DNA of 11,190 nt, taken from Actinomycetota bacterium. GTDB lineage: Bacteria > Actinomycetota > Actinomycetes > S36-B12. A model generated the notes under the pieces. That model ran no database searches. It was not told the origin of the DNA and saw nothing but the letters and a program-made list of their open reading frames with translations. Shown here in pieces: positions 5,744 to 11,190 of the stretch; the first letter of the stretch is position 1, and each line of letters starts with the position of its first letter. Location of the stretch: NCBI GenBank assembly GCA_010029945.1, contig RGQW01000043.1, forward strand, positions 1 to 11,190, in the 5' to 3' direction. The translations under genes and the position numbers were made by a program.

Positions 5744-7273
5744 GTGGTGACCACACCTACCGTCGGCCGATTAGCAATAGTTCTGCACACCCACATGCCG
5801 TGGCTTCTCGGCTACGGCACCTGGCCCGTCGGTGAGGAGTGGCTTCGACAAGCCTGGGCGCACGCGTACCTCCCGATGTTCGCGCTCCTGCGGGAGCGAG
5901 CCGAACGCGGCTTGACGGATCAACTCACCCTCGGCGTGACTCCAGTGCTCGCCGCCCAATGGGACGACCGGACCTCGGTCCACGAGCAGGCTCGTTGGAT
6001 CGCGGACTGGCACACGCGTGCCAGTGGCAAAGCGCTCGAAGCCTCTCGAACAGCCGACGAGTCAGCAGCCCGCGACGCTCAGCGCAATTACCAACTCGCC
6101 ATCACTGCAGCACACGAACTCGATGAGTACTGGTCCGCGGGCGGATCCGCCGCCCTTCGCCCGTTGGTCGACTCGGGGGTTATCGAACTGCTCGGCGGGC
6201 CCCTCACCCACGCCTTCACGCCGCACCTGGTGGATCCGCTCATCGATCTCTCGCTGCAGGCCGGTCTCGCGGACACGACCGCTCGGGTCGGCCACCGGCC
6301 GACCGGGATGTGGGCCCCGGAGTGCGCGTACCGACCGGGGCTCGAGCAGTTCTATGCACGCCACCGAGTCAGCCATTTCATGGTCGATGGGCCGACCCTG
6401 CAACGCGCCGGCGCATCGTTGCATCAGCCGCACCGAATCGGCGATACCGACGTGGTGGCTTTCGGTCGCGATCTCGAGCTCACCTATCGAGTGTGGTCCC
6501 CCGACAGTGGCTACCCCGGGGATCCTTGGTACCTCGACTTCCACTCGTTCGATCACGCCTGGGGAATGCGCTCATACCGAGTGACGGACAAACAATCCGA
6601 TGTGAAGGATCCGTACGAACCTCGCGCCACCGCGGCGAGCATCGACCGCGATGTGGATGACTTCATCTCCGCTGCTCGAACAATCATGATCAACAGCCCC
6701 ACCCCTGATCCGGTCATCGTCGCTGCCTACGACACCGAACTCTTCGGACATTGGTGGCACGAGGGCCCCGCGTTCCTTACGCGCCTGTTGGACAAAGTGC
6801 CCGAGGCTGGGATCGAGCTCACCACGCTGTCTCGAGAGCGTTCACGCGCTGCCGACAGCCCACCAATCGAACTCCCGAGCGGAAGTTGGGGAAGCGGTAA
6901 GGACTTCGGTGTGTGGGAAGAAGGCGAAGCGGGCGAACTCCACATGCGCGGCCGCACTATCCAAAAGGAGGTCTGTGACTACCTGGCATCTCACCATAAA
7001 TCACACCGCACCGGTCGCGATCATTTCGGGGACGCTCTTACGACCGAAACATTCCTTGCCCTTGCCAGCGACTGGGCATTCATGATCACCAAAGACTCTG
7101 CGGCCGACTACGCCCGCAACCGAGCCGACGGGCATTTTCAGCGGGTAGCCGAACTCCTCACCCATGCCAGCAACGAACCCGGGCAATCGCGGATCACCAC
7201 GCGTGATGCTCGCTTGCCGTTTCTGGATTCCCGAACGTGGCGCGCCGCATCACACGGGATTGGCGTCCCGTAG
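5744..7273 (+). CDS. GH57 1,4-alpha-glucan branching-type enzyme (Rv3031-like)
   Basis: This 509-residue member of glycoside hydrolase family 57 acts on alpha-1,4-glucans; members with this domain pattern are branching enzymes. The (beta/alpha)7 barrel shows conserved region 1 HTHMPW (15-20), region 2 near LLGGPLTHAFTPH (149-161), region 3 GMWAPECAY with nucleophile Glu193, GYPGDPWYLDFHSFDHAWG (256-274), region 4 AYDTELFGHWWHEG with acid/base Asp330, and region 5 SDWAFM (442-447) in the C-terminal helical domain. All catalytic residues are present. Length is close to its mycobacterial counterpart (about 526, from memory). Two GTG codons open it; GTGAGG at 5734-5739 lies 4 nt from the first and 7 nt from the second (5747), so 5747 may be the true start. 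The 3' end overlaps the convergent acyltransferase gene by 24 bp. With the methyltransferase before it, a role in building a methylated glucan is inferred. Confidence 0.92.
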   Translation: MVTTPTVGRLAIVLHTHMPWLLGYGTWPVGEEWLRQAWAHAYLPMFALLRERAERGLTDQLTLGVTPVLAAQWDDRTSVHEQARWIADWHTRASGKALEASRTADESAARDAQRNYQLAITAAHELDEYWSAGGSAALRPLVDSGVIELLGGPLTHAFTPHLVDPLIDLSLQAGLADTTARVGHRPTGMWAPECAYRPGLEQFYARHRVSHFMVDGPTLQRAGASLHQPHRIGDTDVVAFGRDLELTYRVWSPDSGYPGDPWYLDFHSFDHAWGMRSYRVTDKQSDVKDPYEPRATAASIDRDVDDFISAARTIMINSPTPDPVIVAAYDTELFGHWWHEGPAFLTRLLDKVPEAGIELTTLSRERSRAADSPPIELPSGSWGSGKDFGVWEEGEAGELHMRGRTIQKEVCDYLASHHKSHRTGRDHFGDALTTETFLALASDWAFMITKDSAADYARNRADGHFQRVAELLTHASNEPGQSRITTRDARLPFLDSRTWRAASHGIGVP

Positions 7274-8038
7274 ATGAATTCGCTCGCGTGTGGCTTCGCG
7301 AGCCTTGCGAGCCATGTCCGCGACATCCCGGCGTACCTGTTCTGACTGCGCCTCCCGCACACGACGATCGGCGATAACGCGAGCCGGGACTCCGCCGACG
7401 ATGGAGAATTCGGGAACGTCGCCCCGCACCAGCGCGTGCGCTCCCACCACGCACCCACGGCCGACGACACTTCCGCGAAGGATGGTTGATTTCACACCCA
7501 GCCACACGTCCGGGCCGATGATGACCGGGCTCTTCACGAGCCCCTGCGAGCGAATGGGCACGTCGGTCACATCCATTCGGTGATCGAAGTCCCCGACGTA
7601 CACCGAATCCGCAACGATGCATTCCTTACCGATCTCGACGTCGAGGTGACAGTTGATCGTGTTGTTCTGACCGAAGACACATTTGTCACCGATGCGCAGC
7701 GTCCCCTCGTGGCACCGAACCACCGTGCCGCTTCCCAGATGCACCCATCGACCGACGATGACCCGACCAACGCGGTGTCGAACTTCGAAACGCGCACCTC
7801 GGCCGAGAAAAACGGGGCCGGTGAATGTAACCCCGCGGGTGAACACCACCACCCGCAGGAACCTGACGTACCGGATGAGATACCAGGGACTGACAGCTCG
7901 CTTGTCGATGATCCATCGCAGTGTCGCCCATCCCCACCATCGCCACGGCTGCGCCGCGGATAAGTCTTCCCGCGCCGGCTCGGCCGCTGGGCCGGGCACG
8001 TCGTTGTCGGGCACGTCGTTCGACATCTCACTGGCCAT
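7250..8038 (-). CDS. Left-handed beta-helix (hexapeptide repeat) acyltransferase (Rv3034c-like)
   Basis: About 262 residues. After an acidic, Pro/Ala-rich N-terminus (1-30) comes a Trp-rich basic segment WRWWGWATLRWII (32-44), then hexapeptide repeat coils from about 69 to 220, for example VIVGRWVHLGSGTVVRCHEG, LRIGDKCVFGQNNTIN and VIIGPDVWLGVKSTILRG. His153 in DFDHRMD fits the catalytic histidine of maltose/galactoside acetyltransferase-type enzymes. The C-terminus is a charged helix. Such proteins are trimers using acetyl- or acyl-CoA. The Rv3034c homolog is linked to methylglucose lipopolysaccharide, which carries short acyl groups, so acylation of that glucan is inferred. The start is unsettled: ATG 8038 overlaps the glycosyltransferase by 11 nt, ATG 8026 follows its TGA by 1 nt, and ATG 8068 is also possible. 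The open frame runs back to 8245 but that part lies inside the glycosyltransferase. Confidence 0.87.
   Translation of the reverse strand: MASEMSNDVPDNDVPGPAAEPAREDLSAAQPWRWWGWATLRWIIDKRAVSPWYLIRYVRFLRVVVFTRGVTFTGPVFLGRGARFEVRHRVGRVIVGRWVHLGSGTVVRCHEGTLRIGDKCVFGQNNTINCHLDVEIGKECIVADSVYVGDFDHRMDVTDVPIRSQGLVKSPVIIGPDVWLGVKSTILRGSVVGRGCVVGAHALVRGDVPEFSIVGGVPARVIADRRVREAQSEQVRRDVADMARKAREATRERIHLRDANPV
7994..8020 (-). repeat. 15-bp in-frame tandem duplication at the acyltransferase N-terminus
   Basis: GGGCACGTCGTT occurs at 7994-8005 and again at 8009-8020 (plus-strand reading), a 15-bp period. It encodes NDVPD followed by NDVPG just after the start codon. It looks like a small slippage duplication in a disordered N-terminal tail. 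Confidence 0.6.
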
Positions 8039-9305
8039 CGAACAACAGGTTTCCGTTGAGTTCGACATCGTCCACCCACGCCCCGACCGCTTGTCGCGCA
8101 CCACTGCCCCGGGTAGTGACCTTTGCCTGAGTGGCCCGGTACTCGTCCACGATGCGCTCGGTGATCGACGCCCATCCGTGCTCGGCGAGCACATGGCTTT
8201 GGGCTCGATCCGCTCGCGCACGTGATTCCTGAGCGTCGTTGACACACGAGATCACCGCATCGGCCAGTTCGCGTGCATTGCCAGCGTCGAAGGACCACCC
8301 GTGCCGATCGCTATCCAAAAACTCCGCGAGGCCACCCGCCCTCGACGTGACGACCGGTGTTCCCAGAACGGCGGCTTCCAGCGCAACGATGCCGAATGGT
8401 TCGTAGATGGATGGAACGACGGCGACGTCAGCGTCTCGCACCAGCGCTCGTAGTTGGGCATCCGGCAGCCAGCCGGTGAAATCCACTCGCGAAGCGACGT
8501 CTTTGTCGTGGGCCAGTTCCTTCAAGGCATCGAGCTGCGATCCGCGCCCCGCAACCACGAGGTGAGCCTCAGGAAAGGCGCGGCGGATGAACGGCATCGC
8601 TTCGATCACCGTGTGTGCACCCTTCTCCCACTCCAACCGTCCCGTGTGAACGATGAGCGGGCGCCCCTGCTGCGTGACGATGGATGCGGCAGCAGTCGTA
8701 TCGACGAGAGGGGGCGGCGAATCGATGCCGTTCGGGATCACCGCCACATCCGACATGCCGAACAGGCGCTCCACCTCCCACTTCATGTGCCTGCTGCACA
8801 CCAGGATCCGATCGGCGTGATCCACCGACCACTGTTCGACGCTGTGAATGGTGCGAGACAGGCCATTGGGCAACCACCCTTGATGACGGCCGGCCTCGGT
8901 CGCATGAATGGTGTGCACCCACGGAACACCGATCTCCTCGGTCACCGTGGCGGCGGCGCGAGCGGTGAGCCAGTCATGAGCGTGCACCACGTCTGGCTTC
9001 CAGGTTCGATCCAGGTGCAAAGCCCGCCGGGTCATCGCTGATTCCAGGCCTGAGACCCAACCCATGAGCGTCTCCGCATCGAAGGGAACGAACGGGGCAT
9101 CTCGAGCAACACGGATGACCCTCACCCCCTGCACCACCTCGTCGACTTCCTCCGCGGTGGCATCGTCAACGGTCAACCCCACGTGCGAGATCACCGTTAC
9201 GTCGTGGCCATCTCTCGCCTGCTGGGTTGCCACGGCATGGACGTGCCGTCCCAGGCCCCCATACACGACAGGTGGGAACTCCCACGACAGATGACAAATG
9301 CGCAC
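8028..9305 (-). CDS. GT4-family glycosyltransferase (Rv3032-like alpha-glucosyltransferase)
   Basis: This 425-residue retaining GT-B glycosyltransferase resembles glycogen synthase-like GT4 enzymes. The N-domain begins MRICHLSWEFPPVVYGGLGRH with the GGLGRH donor loop (16-21), then VVHAHDWL (106-113) and HTIHATEAGRHQGW (131-144), a stretch shared with Rv3032. The C-domain has VHTGRLEWEKGAH (219-231), with Arg223 and Lys228 as nucleotide-diphosphate contacts, and YEPFGIVALEAA (301-312) with the EX7E pair Glu302 and Glu310. There is no signal peptide or membrane segment, so it is cytoplasmic. Rv3032 is reported to make the alpha-1,4-glucan of methylglucose lipopolysaccharide and to contribute to glycogen-like glucan; the same is inferred here, with UDP- or ADP-glucose as donor. 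The GTG start shares its G with the TAG stop of the upstream methyltransferase, so translation is coupled. The last 30 residues are not conserved-looking. Confidence 0.91.
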   Translation of the reverse strand: MRICHLSWEFPPVVYGGLGRHVHAVATQQARDGHDVTVISHVGLTVDDATAEEVDEVVQGVRVIRVARDAPFVPFDAETLMGWVSGLESAMTRRALHLDRTWKPDVVHAHDWLTARAAATVTEEIGVPWVHTIHATEAGRHQGWLPNGLSRTIHSVEQWSVDHADRILVCSRHMKWEVERLFGMSDVAVIPNGIDSPPPLVDTTAAASIVTQQGRPLIVHTGRLEWEKGAHTVIEAMPFIRRAFPEAHLVVAGRGSQLDALKELAHDKDVASRVDFTGWLPDAQLRALVRDADVAVVPSIYEPFGIVALEAAVLGTPVVTSRAGGLAEFLDSDRHGWSFDAGNARELADAVISCVNDAQESRARADRAQSHVLAEHGWASITERIVDEYRATQAKVTTRGSGARQAVGAWVDDVELNGNLLFDGQ

Positions 9306-10285
9306 TACGGCTTCACCCCGGTCACGCCTACGTTGTAGAAGAACCCATCAGGGACGACGGCGGCGAGGACGTTGCGATCGAGAGCGTTCAATCGTTGCCA
9401 CCCCCGGTAGGCGAAGTTCGCCCACGACCAACCGAGCACACCCGGCTTCACCGCTGCCTCGAAGGTGCGCACCGGCCACCCGAACCACGCGGCCGTCAAT
9501 TCCTCCGTGCACGTGCGAACATCCACCGCCCCCGCATTCATGCAGGCCGCTGCAAGGCGCTCGGGATCGAACGTATGCAGGTCGACAATCGCCTCCAACG
9601 CTTCTTCTCGTGACGATTGTTCGAGTTCCTCGGACGACTTCGCCCAGTTGTTCGGGACCAGCGGCAGGGTCGCAGCGAAACGTGCAGACCGCCACGTGAG
9701 CCGGGACAAACGACGGGCAACAAAGTCCCCCTTTCGGGTCGGCTCGCCGCACACAACGAAACGCCCACCCGGGCGTAGCACTCGCATGATCTCTCGCAGC
9801 GCTTGATCGACGTCGGGAATGTGATGGAGAAAAGCGTGACCGACGACGAGGTCGAAAGACGCATCATCGAAAGGCAGTTCTTCTACATCGGCGACCTGTC
9901 CTGAGACCTGCAGGCCTAACTGCTCCGCGTTGCGTACTGCCTGATCGACCATGCCCTGGGAAATGTCGGTCACGGTCCCCGACGTCGCGACACCGGATTG
10001 CATCAGGTTCAGCAGAAAGAATCCAGTGCCGCCACCGATCTCGAGTGCAGTCTCCGCGGGCACGTGCATCTGACCACCGACAAGGCGATCGAAGATGTCG
10101 CGCGCGTACTCGATACACCGATCGTCGTAAGAGATGCTCCACTTGTCGTCGTAAGTTGCCGCTTCCCAATCGTGGTAGACGACATTCGCCAACTTCGGAT
10201 CACTCCAGGCAGCGTCAAAAGCGTCCACCGGCGGCGGCGCGTCACTTGCGGCGTCGCTCACGGCGTCGCCCATGTCATTCGTCAT
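9305..10285 (-). CDS. Class I SAM-dependent methyltransferase (Rv3038c-like)
   Basis: This protein of 326 residues is very close in length to Rv3038c (about 327, from memory). After an acidic Ala-rich tail (1-25) comes YHDWEAATYDDKWSISYDDR (37-56), a marker of this subgroup. SAM motif I is ALEIGGGTGFF (80-90), the strand-2 acid Asp107 is in VTDISQGM, motif II is DVEELPFDDASFDLVVG (133-149), then HAFLHHIPD (150-158) and RVLRPGGRFVVCGEP (168-182). The C-terminal part (190-326), with WFGWPVRTFEA and DGFFYNVGVTGVKP, is probably the acceptor-side lid. The acceptor is unknown; a sugar hydroxyl or the reducing-end glycerate/glucose of a methylated glucan is suggested by the neighbours. It starts 17 bp after the enoyl-CoA hydratase and shares one base with the glycosyltransferase start. 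An ATG at 10273 is an alternative start. Confidence 0.88.
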   Translation of the reverse strand: MTNDMGDAVSDAASDAPPPVDAFDAAWSDPKLANVVYHDWEAATYDDKWSISYDDRCIEYARDIFDRLVGGQMHVPAETALEIGGGTGFFLLNLMQSGVATSGTVTDISQGMVDQAVRNAEQLGLQVSGQVADVEELPFDDASFDLVVGHAFLHHIPDVDQALREIMRVLRPGGRFVVCGEPTRKGDFVARRLSRLTWRSARFAATLPLVPNNWAKSSEELEQSSREEALEAIVDLHTFDPERLAAACMNAGAVDVRTCTEELTAAWFGWPVRTFEAAVKPGVLGWSWANFAYRGWQRLNALDRNVLAAVVPDGFFYNVGVTGVKP

Positions 10286-10302
10286 CTCGTCGGCCGCCGT
10301 CC

Positions 10303-11094
10303 TTAGCGACCGGTGAACTCGGCTTTGCCGGGTCCGTTCTCCAGGAAAGACTCCATGCCGATTCTCTGGTCGTCGGTGGCGAACAGTGCCGCGAACTGCA
10401 CTCGTTCGATCTGCAGTCCCGTATCCAAATCCACATCGAGTCCTGCATCGATGGCCGCCTTCGCTGCCTGCATGGCGATCCGCGGCCCCTTCGCAAGAGC
10501 CTTTGCCCAGGTCAACGCTTCGGAGTAAACGTCATCCGGAGCACACACCCGGTCGACAAGACCGATCGCGAGCGCTTCGTCCGCCCCCACGAATCGACCG
10601 CTGAAGACAAGATCCTTGGCGCGAGCGGGTCCGATAAGGCGCGGCAGACGCTGGGTTCCACCTGCGCCGGGAATGATGCCGAGGGCGATTTCGGGTTGGC
10701 CGACTTTCGCGTTGTCACCGGCGACCCGGAAGTCGCAACACATAGCCAACTCCAGGCCACCTCCGAGGGCGTACCCGGTGATCGCCGCGATGGTCGGTTG
10801 GGGGATCTGGGCGACAGTCGAAAAGGCGCTGCGAAGACCACGCGAGCGGTGCACCATGTCGACGTAGCCCATCGTCGACATTTCGGCGATATCTGCTCCC
10901 GCGGCGAAGACCTTCGGGCCGCCGTACACGATGACGGCGCCGATCGACGCGTCCTCGGACACCACCTCAGCTGCCTGCCGGATCTCGTCTTGCACGGTCG
11001 CATTCAGCGCATTCATGGGTGGACGCTGCAGCGTGATCGTCGCGACGTCCGCGTCAACGCTCACGCTCACGAACTCACCATCGACATTTGCCAT
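10303..11094 (-). CDS. Enoyl-CoA hydratase (crotonase family, EchA17-like)
   Basis: This 263-residue crotonase adds water to trans-2-enoyl-CoA to give 3-hydroxyacyl-CoA. The oxyanion-hole segments are FAAGADIAEM (63-72) and GYALGGGLELAM (107-118). Both catalytic glutamates of true hydratases are present: Glu115 in GGGLEL and Glu135 in GQPEIALGIIPGAGGTQRL. The length is normal and there is no sign of decay. The ATG at 11094 is supported by GAGGGG (11106-11101) with a 6-nt spacer. It is the first complete gene of the leftward carbohydrate run, 17 bp before the methyltransferase. In M. tuberculosis echA17 also precedes Rv3038c (from memory), so the link is old. It may serve general beta-oxidation or supply an acyl group for the glucan; the sequence cannot tell which. 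Confidence 0.94.
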   Translation of the reverse strand: MANVDGEFVSVSVDADVATITLQRPPMNALNATVQDEIRQAAEVVSEDASIGAVIVYGGPKVFAAGADIAEMSTMGYVDMVHRSRGLRSAFSTVAQIPQPTIAAITGYALGGGLELAMCCDFRVAGDNAKVGQPEIALGIIPGAGGTQRLPRLIGPARAKDLVFSGRFVGADEALAIGLVDRVCAPDDVYSEALTWAKALAKGPRIAMQAAKAAIDAGLDVDLDTGLQIERVQFAALFATDDQRIGMESFLENGPGKAEFTGR

Positions 11095-11100
11095 CGGACA

Positions 11101-11106
11101 CCCCTC
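11101..11106 (-). promoter_or_regulatory. Ribosome binding site of the enoyl-CoA hydratase
   Basis: GAGGGG lies 6 nt upstream of the ATG at 11094 and fixes the start. No convincing promoter is seen in the 33-bp gap behind it, so read-through from the upstream gene is likely. Confidence 0.65.
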
Positions 11107-11127
11107 ACTTACGACGTGACGTACCGC

Positions 11128-11190
11128 TCAATCGAACCGGTCCTTCGGACTGTGAGCGTAGCCCTCGGTCGGATTCACCGACTCGCTCGT
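11128..11190 (-). CDS. C-terminal end of an unidentified gene
   Basis: Only 20 codons and a TGA are visible, reading TSESVNPTEGYAHSPKDRFD. The third codon positions are G or C in 16 of 20 codons, as expected for coding DNA here, while a competing frame is near random. It lies 33 bp before the enoyl-CoA hydratase on the same strand, so it probably heads the same transcript. The family cannot be recognised from so short a piece. Confidence 0.4.
   Translation of the reverse strand, partial: TSESVNPTEGYAHSPKDRFD

Noticed and set aside
7286..7315. GC-rich repeated GCGAGCC/GGCTTCGCGAGCC near the convergent junction as a terminator
   Set aside because: The stem is only 4 bp, there is no T-run, and the sequence encodes the Ala/Arg/Glu-rich C-terminal helix of the acyltransferase.
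8039..8245. N-terminal extension of the acyltransferase back to 8245
   Set aside because: This stretch overlaps the glycosyltransferase 3' coding region, and its product is Arg/Ser-rich and unlike the family; starts at 8068, 8038 or 8026 are more plausible.
11110..11123. TACGACGTGACGTA as an operator upstream of the enoyl-CoA hydratase
   Set aside because: Only the outer four bases pair symmetrically; three of seven positions per half mismatch.

Overview
The window is GC-rich (about 60% by eye) and gene-dense, with frequent GTG starts, 1-4 nt gene overlaps and a TANNNT-type -10 next to a possible leaderless GTG start. Together with the gene families, this points to an Actinomycetota chromosome. 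From memory (not searched), the gene set resembles the Mycobacterium tuberculosis stretch around Rv3015c to Rv3039c: metE-like, trmU/mnmA, iscS, fixB/fixA, Rv3030-Rv3032, Rv3034c, Rv3038c and echA17. It is more compact, and the glycosyltransferase lies on the other strand. I cannot name the genus. There is no sign of phage, insertion sequences, CRISPR, tRNA or rRNA, and no gene-free stretch over about 140 bases.

Left part (1-4762, minus strand): a five-gene run, apparently one operon, read in the order etfB, etfA, cysteine desulfurase, mnmA, MetE-like (cut by the window edge). Spacings are 13 bp, 30 bp, a 4-nt ATGA overlap and a 4-nt GTGA overlap. The electron transfer flavoprotein carries electrons from acyl-CoA dehydrogenases. 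The desulfurase most likely feeds persulfide sulfur to MnmA for 2-thiouridine at tRNA position 34. The MetE-like protein belongs to a family commonly found beside mnmA in Actinomycetota.

Centre (4763-4903): a 141-bp divergent control region. It holds a perfect 16-bp palindrome (4837-4852) just upstream of a TATACT -10 for etfB, a 6-bp inverted repeat, and a TAGGGT -10 placed so that the plus-strand methyltransferase would start on a leaderless GTG.

Right part (4904-11094): a set of carbohydrate genes. The plus-strand pair is a SAM methyltransferase (Rv3030-like) and a GH57 alpha-glucan branching-type enzyme (Rv3031-like). Facing it on the minus strand are an enoyl-CoA hydratase, a second SAM methyltransferase (Rv3038c-like), a GT4 glycosyltransferase (Rv3032-like) and a left-handed beta-helix acyltransferase (Rv3034c-like), tightly packed. 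The two units meet tail to tail with a 24-bp coding overlap. In mycobacteria the corresponding genes are associated with 6-O-methylglucose lipopolysaccharide (MGLP), a cytoplasmic methylated and acylated alpha-1,4-glucan that binds fatty acyl-CoA. By inference, this window encodes elongation, branching, methylation and acylation steps of an MGLP-type polymer, placed beside fatty-acid oxidation genes. The last 63 bases look like the 3' end of another minus-strand gene.
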